Assembly: GCF_000497045.1 (NCBI RefSeq)
Contig: NW_015961953.1
Coordinates: forward strand, 124,001 to 188,000
Reading direction: 5' to 3'
Length of the DNA: 64,000 nucleotides
Origin: Kalmanozyma brasiliensis GHG001
Taxonomy: Eukaryota; Basidiomycota; Ustilaginomycetes; Ustilaginales
The position numbers and the translations under genes are program-made. Shown one piece after another: positions 30,233-40,876 of the stretch. Position 1 is the first letter of the stretch; every line of letters begins with the position of its first letter. The notes under the pieces were generated by a model. That model worked only from the letters and a program-made list of their open reading frames with translations, searched no databases and was not told where the DNA came from.

Positions 30233-33200
30233 ATGGCGCCCGCAGCAACCGACCTTCTCGCCGCATTCGTGCCCGGCACCAAAGCCTGGTTCGCCGACAA
30301 GGAGCTCGGCTGGATCAGTGCGACGCTGGCCAAGCCGGTCACCAAGGCTGAGTCCGGAGAAATCGCACTCCATTTCGTCCTCGATGACTCCGGCGTCACC
30401 AAGGTCGTCACCACCACAGAAGCCAAGCTGGCAGCAAAGGATGGCGAAGATCAGCTACCGCCTCTGCGCAACCCGCCACTCCTCGAGGCCACCGACGATC
30501 TCACCAACCTCAGTTACCTCAATGAGCCCTCGGTCTTGCACACCATTCTCAACAGATACTCGCAGCGCATCATCTACACGTATTCGGGTATCGTCCTCAT
30601 CGCAGTCAACCCCTTCTACGGTCTGAGCCTCTACAGCCCCGAGATCATCCAGGCCTACTCCGGCAGACGCAAGGGTGAGCTGGAGCCACATCTCTTCGCC
30701 ATCGCCGAAGATGCTTACCGATGCATGATCCGCGACGAGAAGGACCAGACCATCGTCGTCAGCGGTGAGTCCGGTGCCGGTAAAACGGTCTCGGCCAAGT
30801 TCATCATGCGCTACTTTGCCACTGTGGAGGACCCAGATCGACCCGGCAGTCGCAAGGCTGGAGCCAAGGACACGGGCGGCATGAGCGAGACCGAACAGCA
30901 GATCCTCGCCACCAACCCTATCATGGAAGCTTTTGGTAACGCAAAGACTACCCGAAACGACAACTCTTCGCGTTTCGGAAAGTACCTCGAGATCCTCTTT
31001 GATAAGAGCCACGAGATTGTCGGTGCCAAGATGCGCACCTATCTGCTCGAGCGATCGCGTCTCGTCTACCAGCCAGAGACGGAACGAAACTACCACATCT
31101 TCTACCAGCTCTGCGCAGGCACGCCTTCATCAGAGAAGAAAGATCTGGGCCTCGAAGACGCCTCCAAGTTCTTTTATCTCAACCAGGGTGGTGCCGGCAG
31201 TCACATCATCAATGGCGTCAACGATGCTGAGGACTTCAAGGCGACACAAAAGGCGCTCAGCACCGTCGGCATCACCATCGAACGTCAGTGGAACATCTTC
31301 CGTCTCTTGGCGGCGCTTTTGCATCTCGGAAACGTCAACATCACCGCTGCACGAAATGATGCCGTCTTGTCCGATGACGAGCCAAGCTTGTTCATGGCAA
31401 CCCGCATGCTCGGCATCGATTCGTCCGAGTTCCGCAGGTGGACCGTCAAGAGGCAGCTCCAGACACGAGGCGAGAAGGTGATTACCAACCTCACTCAGGC
31501 ACAGGCCATCGTGGTGCGAGACTCGGTCTCGAAGTTCGTCTACACCTGCCTCTTCGACTGGCTCGTTGACCAGATGAACCGATCGCTGGCTCTGGGCTCC
31601 TCCAAGTCGCGCGAGTCCATGATCGGCGTCCTCGATATCTACGGTTTCGAGCGATTCAAGGTCAACTCGTACGAGCAGTTCTGCATCAACTACGCCAACG
31701 AGCGTCTCCAGCACGAATTCAACCACCACGTCTTCAAGCTCGAGCAGGAAGAGTACCTGCAGGAGCAGATTTCGTGGACCTTCATCGACTTCTCCGACAA
31801 TCAGCCCACCATCGATATGATCGAGAGCAAGCTTGGTATCCTCTCTTTGCTCGACGAAGAGTCGCGCCTTCCTTCCGGCTCGGACGAGTCATTCGTGCAA
31901 AAGCTCTATACGCAGATGGACCGACGTCCCGAGTTCAAAAACTCGTTCAAGAAACCTCGCTTTGGCACCACCGGCTTCACCGTCTGCCATTACGCCCTCG
32001 ACGTCGAGTACTCGAGCGCAGGCTTTGTCGAAAAGAATAAGGACGCAGTTCCCGATGAGCACCTCAACCTGCTCAACAACACCAGCAACCCCTTCCTCAA
32101 AGAGGTTCTTGATACCGCCCTCAACCTGCACAAGTCGGACGAGTCGTCCAATGATGCACCCGCCGACCCCGCAGCAGCCAAGCCAGCGCCAAGGAAGCTG
32201 CCCGGTGCCAGCATCAAGAAGCCCACTCTTGGTTCGCAGTTCAAGGCTTCGCTCGTCAGCCTCATGGCCACCATCGACAGCACCAACGTCCACTACATTC
32301 GCTGCATCAAGCCCAACGAAGCCAAGAAGGCCTGGGAAGTGGAGCCGCAGAACGTGCTCGGACAGCTCCGGGCCTGTGGTGTGCTCGAGACCATCCGCAT
32401 CAGCTGTGCAGGCTACCCATCCCGCTGGACCTTTGACGACTTTGCAGAGCGTTACTACATGCTCGTCTCATCGGATCGCTGGAACATGTCGGATATGGAC
32501 AAGGTAAAGGCGCTGGCCACCCACATCCTCACCACAACCATCACGGAGCACGACAAGTATCAGATCGGTCTCACCAAGATCTTCTTCCGCGCAGGCATGC
32601 TCGCTCAATTCGAACAGAGGCGTACCGATCGATTGAACGCAGTCACCATTGTCATCCAGAAGAACCTGCGACGACACGTCCAGCAAAAGAAGTACCAGGC
32701 GATGCGCGTCAATGCGGTCAAGCTTCAGTCCTGGTGGCGAATGCGCATGGCCATGAAGTATGTCAACGATCTCCGCCATGACACAGCTGCTACCAAGATC
32801 CAAACAGTCGCTCGTGGCTTCTTGGCTCGCAAGCAATACCAGACCACCCGCCAGGCAGTCATCAAGATTCAAAGCGTCGTCCGTGGTCGAGCCGTTCGGT
32901 CTACGTACAAGACCGCCAAGGTCGAATTCTCCGCTACTCGACTGCAAGCCCTTCTCCGCGGTGCTCTGGCTCGCAGACAGTACCGCAAGGAGAAGCAAGG
33001 CGTCATCCATCTGCAATCGTGCTACCGACGCCGACTCGCCAAGAAGGAGCTTGTGGCACGAAGGAACGAGGCCAAATCCGTCTCGCACTTCAAGGAAGTC
33101 TCGTACAAGCTCGAGAACAAGGTGGTGGAGCTGACGCAGAACCTGCAGAAGCGCATCAAGGACAACAAGGAGCTGTCGTCCAAGATCAAGGCGCTCGAGA

Positions 33201-35056
33201 CGCAGATCCTCACATGGCAGGGCAAGCACGAAGAAGTCGAGGGCAGAAATCGTGGCCTTACTGAGGAGCTTGCCAAGCCTACTGTGGCCATGGCCGAATT
33301 CGAGGCGCTCGTGGCAGCCAAGAGGGATCTCGATGCCAAGCAAGAAGCGTCGCTGAAGCGCATCGCCGAGCAGGACAAGCGCATCAACGACCTGACTGCC
33401 GAGATTGAGCGACAGGCCGACGAGTTGCAGGCCCGTTCCGAGGCTCTTAACGGCGCCACCAAGTCGAACGAGGACGACGTTGCCACCATCAACTCGCTTC
33501 GATCCGAGGTTGGGTCGTTGCGAGAGCAACTCAACCGTGCCAACGCTCTCAACACTTTGCAGAAGAACTCGGAGCGCATCGAGAACGCCGCGCCACCCGT
33601 GTTCAACATGTCGACAGGCAAGGAGAATGGATACGCGCCGGCCGGAAGCAAGCGTCGACCTCGTCGTCATAGCGAGACTGGCCCATGGAGCGATGCACCC
33701 GCTGGTCGCGATGAGCACGAGGAGGCCATGATGGCTGCGAAGCGAAGTGCAGCCACCGCCAACCGCCACGTCTCGGTGGCTTTCGGTCTCGAGGGTCACC
33801 AGCACCAAGGCTTTGGTCATGGCTACGACGACGATGTCGAAGACGATCCGTCTGAGGAGATCATCCGCATTCTCGAGAACGAGGAGCAGCTCGACGAGGA
33901 CGTGCTCAACGGACTCATTCGCTTCCTCAAAGTGCCTGCACCCAGTCTGCAGAACCCGCCTTCGCCCAAAGAGGTGCTCTTCCCGGCGCACCTCATCTCG
34001 CTCGTCACCAACGAGATGTGGAAGTACGGCCTGGTGCGCGAATCGGAGCGCTTCCTGGCCAATGTCATGCAGACCATCCAGCAGCACGTCATGTCGTTCC
34101 AGGGCGAAGACGCCATCATCCCTGGCATATTCTGGCTCTCCAACGTCCACGAGGTCCTGTCATTTGTCTGCATCGCCGAGAGCGACATGCTGCAGGGCAT
34201 CGGTCCCGGCGTCGACGGTGCCGCACGATCGTTCGAGTGGGGCGACTACGAGCGACTGGTCACGATTGTCAAGCACGACCTCGACTCGTTGGAGTACAAC
34301 ATCTACCACACGTGGATGCAGGAGGCCAAGAAGCGCCTGCACAAGATGGTGATCCCGGCGCTGGTCGAGTCCCAGTCGTTGCCTGGCTTTGTGACGAGCG
34401 ACCACTCGGGCCGTCTGTTCAACCGCCTGCTGAACAACAGCTCGGCGCCGACGCACACGATGGACGACATTCTGGGCATCTTGAACAAGGTGTGGAAGAG
34501 TCTCAAGAGCTACTATGTCGAGCCGTCGGTGACGCAGCAGGTGGTGACGGAGCTGCTCAAGCTGATTGGCGTGACGAGCTTCAACGACCTGCTGATGCGA
34601 CGCAACTTCTGCTCGTGGAAGCGCGCGATGCAGATCCAGTACAACATCACGCGAATCGAGGAATGGTGCAAGTCGCACGACATGCCGGAAGGCACGTTGC
34701 AGCTGGAGCACCTCATGCAGGCGACCAAGCTGCTGCAGCTCAAGAAGGCGACGTTGGGCGATATCGACATCATCTACGATGTGTGCTGGATGTTGACGCC
34801 GACGCAAATCCAGAAGCTCATCTCGCACTACTACGTGGCGGATTACGAGAACCCGATCTCGCCCGAGATCCTCAAGGCGGTGGCATCGCGCGTGGTGCCC
34901 AACGACCGCAACGACCACCTGCTGCTGCCACCCGAGGTGGACGAGGCGGGACCGTACGAGCTCCCCTTGCCACGCGAAGTGACGGGCATCGAGACGTACT
35001 GCCCCGCTTACATTACGGTGCCTGCCATTCGACGTCTGGCGAGCCGCGTGGCCTAG
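30233..35056 (+). CDS. MYO5: Class V myosin heavy chain
   Basis: A 1607-residue single-exon motor protein. An SH3-like N-terminus precedes the motor domain (about 75-770), with the P-loop GESGAGKT at 178-185, switch I around NDNSSRFGKYLEI and switch II DIYGFERFKVNSYEQFCINY. Six IQ motifs follow from about 800 to 940 (for example IQTVARGFLARKQYQ), then a coiled coil (about 950-1120). A Ser/Arg-rich linker leads to a globular DIL tail from about 1240 to the end. Class V myosins carry secretory vesicles and other cargo along actin to growing tips; calmodulin-type light chains bind the IQ motifs. Length and order are those of fungal Myo2/Myo5. The ATG at 30233 directly precedes the conserved start (VPGTKAWFADKELGWI). 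Confidence 0.98.
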   Translation: MAPAATDLLAAFVPGTKAWFADKELGWISATLAKPVTKAESGEIALHFVLDDSGVTKVVTTTEAKLAAKDGEDQLPPLRNPPLLEATDDLTNLSYLNEPSVLHTILNRYSQRIIYTYSGIVLIAVNPFYGLSLYSPEIIQAYSGRRKGELEPHLFAIAEDAYRCMIRDEKDQTIVVSGESGAGKTVSAKFIMRYFATVEDPDRPGSRKAGAKDTGGMSETEQQILATNPIMEAFGNAKTTRNDNSSRFGKYLEILFDKSHEIVGAKMRTYLLERSRLVYQPETERNYHIFYQLCAGTPSSEKKDLGLEDASKFFYLNQGGAGSHIINGVNDAEDFKATQKALSTVGITIERQWNIFRLLAALLHLGNVNITAARNDAVLSDDEPSLFMATRMLGIDSSEFRRWTVKRQLQTRGEKVITNLTQAQAIVVRDSVSKFVYTCLFDWLVDQMNRSLALGSSKSRESMIGVLDIYGFERFKVNSYEQFCINYANERLQHEFNHHVFKLEQEEYLQEQISWTFIDFSDNQPTIDMIESKLGILSLLDEESRLPSGSDESFVQKLYTQMDRRPEFKNSFKKPRFGTTGFTVCHYALDVEYSSAGFVEKNKDAVPDEHLNLLNNTSNPFLKEVLDTALNLHKSDESSNDAPADPAAAKPAPRKLPGASIKKPTLGSQFKASLVSLMATIDSTNVHYIRCIKPNEAKKAWEVEPQNVLGQLRACGVLETIRISCAGYPSRWTFDDFAERYYMLVSSDRWNMSDMDKVKALATHILTTTITEHDKYQIGLTKIFFRAGMLAQFEQRRTDRLNAVTIVIQKNLRRHVQQKKYQAMRVNAVKLQSWWRMRMAMKYVNDLRHDTAATKIQTVARGFLARKQYQTTRQAVIKIQSVVRGRAVRSTYKTAKVEFSATRLQALLRGALARRQYRKEKQGVIHLQSCYRRRLAKKELVARRNEAKSVSHFKEVSYKLENKVVELTQNLQKRIKDNKELSSKIKALETQILTWQGKHEEVEGRNRGLTEELAKPTVAMAEFEALVAAKRDLDAKQEASLKRIAEQDKRINDLTAEIERQADELQARSEALNGATKSNEDDVATINSLRSEVGSLREQLNRANALNTLQKNSERIENAAPPVFNMSTGKENGYAPAGSKRRPRRHSETGPWSDAPAGRDEHEEAMMAAKRSAATANRHVSVAFGLEGHQHQGFGHGYDDDVEDDPSEEIIRILENEEQLDEDVLNGLIRFLKVPAPSLQNPPSPKEVLFPAHLISLVTNEMWKYGLVRESERFLANVMQTIQQHVMSFQGEDAIIPGIFWLSNVHEVLSFVCIAESDMLQGIGPGVDGAARSFEWGDYERLVTIVKHDLDSLEYNIYHTWMQEAKKRLHKMVIPALVESQSLPGFVTSDHSGRLFNRLLNNSSAPTHTMDDILGILNKVWKSLKSYYVEPSVTQQVVTELLKLIGVTSFNDLLMRRNFCSWKRAMQIQYNITRIEEWCKSHDMPEGTLQLEHLMQATKLLQLKKATLGDIDIIYDVCWMLTPTQIQKLISHYYVADYENPISPEILKAVASRVVPNDRNDHLLLPPEVDEAGPYELPLPREVTGIETYCPAYITVPAIRRLASRVA

Positions 35057-35158
35057 ATATGATACCTTGCAAGTATACGACTGTAAATAGATCCTACGAG
35101 GCGTTCCTGTCACGATTGCTATTCAAAAATTCACGACATCAGAGGCTGCTGATGCTGT

Positions 35159-35218
35159 GTGATGTATGCTCGAGGGATGTCAGGCGGCGTGATGTTTGCT
35201 TGAGGGATGTCAAGCAGA
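35159..35218. repeat. 30-bp imperfect tandem duplication
   Basis: Two adjacent 30-bp units (35159-35188, 35189-35218) differ at five positions. Each has the core GAGGGATGTCA. They lie about 100 bp downstream of the MYO5 stop codon. Confidence 0.85.
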
Positions 35219-36265
35219 TGACGGAGAGACAACCAACCCAACGCTCAATGACACGCAGCACGATGCCATGTCATCACGAGCTTCACCAAGGACGTTTGCT
35301 TCCTGGCAGCTCGCCAGAAGCTTAATTGGCCTTCCGCCTCCACACCTTAGAGAAGGGGGTTCAAAGTCCGCTCCTAGGCCGGTTGCTTCTGCTCCTCATG
35401 CTGAAGATGAACCTGTCTGTTGCATTCGAATGTGGGGATCTCAGGGTCGTGCATGCGACAAGCCGGTGACAAGGTATCGAAGCCAGGGCTGTGAACTGCT
35501 TTTCTTAGATAACTGGTGCGACTACGCTTCGAGCTCGTGGGCTATGTTTTCAGAGTACGCTGACTGTGCGTGGAGCTCGGTCATCAACGCGCACTCGCGT
35601 CGCGATCCGGGACGTGAATTGCGAGTACAGGGTCCAAGCAACCTCACCGCATCGATCGAGGTCTCATACGGTGTTACAAGTCGGCAAAAGAATGACCGGG
35701 TTGTGCCGGATCGCGAACGGTCTAAGGAACGCCATGTGGCCTCGATCACCTTTGCTGGTGAGCAAGCGAGCGCCGTCATAGCTCAGGGACGCGTCATTCG
35801 TCAGCTCAGGGTCTTTGCAGCCAGCTCGCAGCGAAAGGCAGAGAAAGCCAAAGAGGTATGAGTTTAAGCGTGTGTGGAGGTGAAATTACGAAAAATGAAG
35901 GGCTAGAGTCTCGCCACTTTTCAAAAGTCTCAGCCCGCAGACACAGCCTGACTCGGACTTGGTGTGTCGCCGTGATGCGCTCTGAAAATCGCTCAAAACT
36001 CAGCTGAAAAGCAAAATCCAAATTGGGCTGGGACCCAAGAGAGATAAGCTGGTCTAAATGTTGCGGCAGCACAGCGCTTTGTGATCCCGTGTTTGTACAG
36101 CGTGACGCCCTCTCCGCTGGGCAACGGAGCCAAGACGGGCTAAATTCAAGCTCAGCTTACAGCTCAAGGCGCTGTCCGCTTGCGTGTCTCCGTTTGATAA
36201 CGCTTTAAGCAAGACTGCGCTGTGCTGTTCTGTTTCTTTGACCGGCAGGTGCCAGCTCGCCTGAC

Positions 36266-36290
36266 TGAGTCACTCACCCTCCTTGTATAA
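36266..36290 (+). promoter_or_regulatory. TGAGTCA box and TATAA box of the ubiquitin-AN1 gene
   Basis: TGAGTCA (36266-36272), the consensus for AP-1/Gcn4-type bZIP factors, lies 13 bp upstream of TATAA (36286-36290). The start codon is 250 bp further on, leaving room for a leader. This is a plausible core promoter; factor binding is inferred. Confidence 0.55.
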
Positions 36291-36500
36291 GATCCTTGCC
36301 ACTTATCACGCTCACCGCATCTCGTGTCCTCACCATCAACACCCTACTACATCTGAACACCACACTCGGTCCGACTGCTTCGTCGGCATCTTCAAGCGCC
36401 CCTACCTATTCGTCTGCCCCGCGTCGCGGCTGTGTCCCCTGCCCGACGCCGCATCCATTTGCACACAGCACCTCCACAGAGAGCCCAGCACCCAGCCTAG

Positions 36501-37226
<726 letters not shown>

Positions 37227-37746
37227 ACACTTCGTTCGTCACATCTGCACATCCCCCACCAATTGAGTCTGCTACTCAACCCCACAATCGCTTTGCATCA
37301 TACCAACATACCACCTTCAAGTCTTTTCCGCTCCGCATCGTTACATTGTATTACTAGCTCGAATAGAGGATTCTTCTTCGTCCAACAGGTGTGTGGATGT
37401 GCGCGGAAGTTTGCCTCGGGATGAGACTCTTGACGGTCACAATCGTGATCACACTGCGCAGCGACTCGTCGGTTCTCACGGTGCAAAGCTCAGCCCAACA
37501 ACGACAAGAGCAATGGCGAAGCGCCTCCCGCCGTCTGCCTAGCTCATTTGCTCATCGCCGTCCTGCACGCACGCGCGGAATCAGCCGCGTCCACGCCCAC
37601 TGCGCACCCACGGTCGACGTCACGATCTGAGAACACGCTTGCTCTGCCCATCACAATGTCGCCTACTGTAGAAATAAACGCTGACCACCCTTGACCACGC
37701 CTAGAAGTACACCCTCCTCTCACGATCCGCCACGAGGAAGGCCACC
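37227..37746. other. Convergent 3' flank of the ubiquitin-AN1 and NSE1 genes
   Basis: No gene, repeat or RNA could be supported in this spacer. Confidence 0.5.
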
Positions 37747-38970
37747 TCAACGCGCCCGCTTGCGAAGCTTGACATCGACCTCTTCGTCCTCGTCCTCGTC
37801 CTCCTCTTCTTCCTGCTCGGTTGGCCGATGTCGAGAGCGCGAAGCCTGGGGTGTGTGTTGCGGTTCTGGCTTGACCCATCCTGGTCTGCGTGCGGTTGTG
37901 TCTGCTTCCTCTTCCTCGTCCTCCTCGTCTTCGTCTTCGTCCTCTTCGCTCGCTTGCCTCTTGACTGGGCGTCGTGGGCGTTCGACTGGGCTGGCGTTCC
38001 CTTCCTCCTCATCCTCTTCATCTTCCTCATCTTCTTCCTCCTGGCGTCTGCGCCTGCCGCTACCCGACGCCTCCTGACTCGCCTCGCCCTGGGAGCTCAC
38101 CCACCCCTCCTCTCCACCCGTCAACCCCAACGCCCTCGGCCCGATCGGTCGGGACTTCCAATTCTTTCTGCATCCCACACAGATCCCTCCGAGCCTATGC
38201 AGCGCATCATCATCATCCACCTTGGCGCCGATCGTAGCCCGAGCGCAGTGGTAGTGGAACCTCACGTCGCAGCCACCCCGAGAGGCGTACGAGCAGCCGA
38301 TGCCCAGCGTCACGACGTCCTTGCAGTGCGTGCAGGCGTGGTAGTGTTCTTCGAACTCGCTCTGGAGGTAGTTGCGCAGCTCGAGCAGGGTTCGCGTTGA
38401 AAGTGTGTAGATGCCGTCCCTGTTATAACAGCAGCCAAATGGGTCAGTGTTAATCTTGAAGATGGGGTGAGAAGATGGGGGGTGTACTTACGCCGAGTAG
38501 TCGAGCCACCGATGATCGACCAGATTCTTCAACAGTTCTTCCGTCGCATCCCTCGTCAGATGCTGCCGGACCTTTCCGCCCAGACGCACAGCTTCCATGC
38601 TCGCAATCGAATACGCCTCGCGCTTCGCCCGAAAGATCTCCTCCACCAGCTTGCGGATGTAGCTGATCCCGTTCGCCGTATACCGCGTCGCCCCGCGAAT
38701 GAAGGTGTCCGCCTTGGTGTTGATCAGCGCCAACATTGTCACGCCCGTAGACTGGTCCTTGAACGTTCGCAGCTCGAACGAGATCACAGACAGATGGCGT
38801 GCCGCCTCATCGTACATCGACAGGTAGGTGGATTCGTTGTAGCTGCTGTGCAGGATGGTGCAGCAGCGCTCGTAGAGATGCTTAGCGAAGGAGGCGGGGA
38901 CGATGCGATGCGAGATGATGGATTGCGTCCAGGCGACTCGGGCGAGCTTCTGCTCGGCCGTCTCTAGCAT
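37747..38970 (-). CDS. NSE1: Smc5/6 complex subunit Nse1, RING-like, with acidic tail
   Basis: Two exons, 38492-38970 and 37747-38419, flank a 72-nt intron (GTAAGT donor, TTATAACAG acceptor) and give 383 residues. The N-terminal winged-helix region (VAWTQSIISHRIVPASFAKH, TEELLKNLVDHRWLDYSADG) and a C4HC3 RING-like domain (CTHC, then GCSYASRGGCDVRFHYHC and ICVGC) identify Nse1. This is the ubiquitin-ligase partner of Nse3 in the Smc5/6 DNA-repair complex. After the RING comes a ~130-residue tail with three long Asp/Glu runs ending in a basic KLRKRAR; animal and yeast Nse1 stop near 260-340 residues. The start at 38970 (MLETAEQKLA) fits the family N-terminus; an in-frame ATG at 39090 would add 40 residues. 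Confidence 0.9.
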
Positions 38971-39515
38971 CGTGGCTATTGCCTGGCGAGGTGATGCCTG
39001 GACAAAGATGGAGGATATCAGGAAGGTTGCGAACTGAGAGAGGATAGGATGCGACGCGGAGGGAAGGAGGGCGCATGTCAAGAAGCTCATCAGAAGCGGC
39101 GCAGGGTCGAAATTTCAAAAGCTCAGTTTTGCGCCAAAGTGTTGGTCTCTCGAGAGACACGCGCCTGCCACCCGCGTTCGGCTGAGTCTAGCAGGAGCGC
39201 GTAAATTGCGAAATCACACTTCCAGACCGTCACTCTCAGATTGCTGCGCTTTGCGAACAAGAGGATTTCAGTGACACATGATACAACAGGACACGTACAG
39301 ACACGGCGAATGGAGCATGTCAGGAATGCACTCGGGCTACAGCGATACGGCCGGTCTTGCTGGCTTTGAGAATTGGAGGGCAATAGCGCGGAAACGTGGC
39401 GTGCAGCGGCCCACGAAGGGCACTGACTCGCGGCTGGAAGCGATGGAGAAAGACAAGGGAAATGGTCAGACCGGGGTTACAGCTACAGAATTGAGGCACA
39501 GCTACTCACTGAGGT
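38971..39515. other. Upstream region of NSE1 / 3' flank of the Cys-rich gene
   Basis: Spacer between two minus-strand genes; it should contain the NSE1 promoter. No other feature seen. Confidence 0.5.
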
Positions 39516-40463
39516 TCAGATTCCAAGGGCTTGCCACAGTACATCGTCGTACTTCTCGTGAAGCTCCAGGATCTCAGCGCGAGAAGCCGAGTCGCCGAGG
39601 AGCTCCTTGTCGATGGATTTCTCGATCATCACCCTCCTCACGTCGTTGAACAACTTTCGTCGCCCTTCGTCATCCATGACAGGGACAAGTGGAACGTTGT
39701 GGTATTCGTCCTTGTAGAAGTACTTCTGCATTTTCATCGGTGGCGATGCGAGCTGTTCCGCCTTTGTGGAGGCAGCGGGCTGCGAGGGACGGGCCGGCCG
39801 CGCCGGCCGCGCCGTCTGTGACAACAGCGTCATTCGTGATGACGACGCAACATTGGCGACCTCATTGCCAGCCGGGCTTTTGGATTTCAAAATGATCCCG
39901 CTGTCGTTCGTTGAGTCGCCGTTCAGCGAAGGAGACGAGCCGCGGGCCATGTGGCGTCGAGATCGTCGCCGAGGAGTAGCTTTCGACCGCGTTCGTCCGT
40001 TCGGGCGAGCGGAAGGCGACGGAGTCTGCAGAAAGCTGTACTCCTTGCACCTGTCGAGGGGACCACCGAGAAGTCCATCGACGTCGCCAAAAGCCTGTCG
40101 ATCGGCCTCTTCGATGTCAACGTCTTCTTCCAAGCACTGCATGTAGACTTTCAGCCTGTGTGGCTCCATCCAAACGCTACTATCGCACTGCAGGGTCGGA
40201 TTCGCTCGACAATGTTCGCACTTCTGTTGGAACGATTCCGTCTCGGGGAGAACGCAATCTTCGACGATGGGATCATCGCAGCAAGATTTGCATGGCAGCC
40301 AATGTCGATGTTTAGCTGTTCTTCTCGCATTCTGCATGGGGGCGCCCACCGATCTCCTTCGCTGACGGGTCGGCTGTGGTGAGGGCGAACGCGACCGGGA
40401 AGGCGAACGAGCACGTCCGGGCAAGCTTGCGCGCAGGTCGATCGGGTCGTCTTCGTCGCACAT
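39516..40463 (-). CDS. Uncharacterised basic protein with a Cys-rich cluster
   Basis: I do not recognise this protein. From the ATG at 40463 it has 315 residues: an Arg/Ser-rich N-terminus (RARSPSRSRSPSPQP), then a compact cysteine cluster (C-x2-C-C-x7-C, later C-x2-C-x6-C) with the spacing of a small zinc-binding module. A Ser/Arg-rich middle follows, including an ARPARPARPSQP repeat, and a helical C-terminus (FNDVRRVMIEKSIDKELLG). The frame is open upstream to another ATG at 40592. That longer form would begin with a hydrophobic stretch (LLPSVTLFLSSLFSA) resembling a signal peptide. The ATG at 40463 has A at -3 and is preferred; the ATG at 40592 has T at -3. Nuclear versus secreted cannot be settled here. 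Confidence 0.6.
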   Translation of the reverse strand: MCDEDDPIDLRASLPGRARSPSRSRSPSPQPTRQRRRSVGAPMQNARRTAKHRHWLPCKSCCDDPIVEDCVLPETESFQQKCEHCRANPTLQCDSSVWMEPHRLKVYMQCLEEDVDIEEADRQAFGDVDGLLGGPLDRCKEYSFLQTPSPSARPNGRTRSKATPRRRSRRHMARGSSPSLNGDSTNDSGIILKSKSPAGNEVANVASSSRMTLLSQTARPARPARPSQPAASTKAEQLASPPMKMQKYFYKDEYHNVPLVPVMDDEGRRKLFNDVRRVMIEKSIDKELLGDSASRAEILELHEKYDDVLWQALGI

Positions 40464-40810
40464 TGTAGGAGTCAGATCGTGATTAGCGCCTCTGATTCGG
40501 GCTGGAGACTGTAAGTCAGACGCAGAGAAGAGAGATGAGAGGAAGAGAGTCACTGAAGGCAGGAGGCTTGTCGGTCTGAGTCGAGAAGGCATGGATGTGG
40601 GAAGGAAAGAGCAGGAGAGCTCAGCGCTCACTTTTCGCTGAGTCGAGAAGGATCGCTGCCTGGCTGAGTCGGCTGTTTCGAAGTTAATCTCGTCTTTCAT
40701 TTCAGACGTGCTTTGGCGGTCCAAGCGCAGCACGCCCGGAGTGAACAAAAGAGCTGAGCATTTTGGGTCACTCAGCCTCGTTGGCTACGCACGGACCTTT
40801 CATTGTAAAG

Positions 40811-40876
40811 ATGTGACGATTGAAAGGGAAGGATGTGACAATCCAAAGTGATGAATGTGACAACAAAGGGGGAAGG
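40811..40876. repeat. Three-copy 22-bp promoter repeat with ATGTGAC core
   Basis: Three units start at 40811, 40833 and 40855. Each begins with an identical ATGTGAC (GTCACAT on the other strand) followed by an A/G-rich half that is only partly conserved. The spacing is exactly 22 bp, about two helical turns. The third unit includes ACAAAGGGG. The conserved core with divergent remainder suggests repeated factor-binding sites rather than recent slippage. Confidence 0.75.

Noticed and set aside
32468..34150. A 560-codon open frame antisense to MYO5
   Set aside because: Same cause: codon bias of the myosin frame. No domain, and the myosin reading is certain.
35360..35400. GGTTCAAAGTCC, similar to a tRNA B box
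   Set aside because: No matching A box, acceptor stem or anticodon arm can be folded around it.
35196..35861. A 221-codon open frame between MYO5 and the ubiquitin gene
   Set aside because: It starts at TTG, covers a tandem repeat, and has no domain, signal or codon-use support.
39786..39815. GC-rich palindromic GGCCGGCCGCGCC tract as a regulatory element
   Set aside because: It lies inside a coding frame and simply encodes the repeated Ala-Arg-Pro units of the Cys-rich protein.
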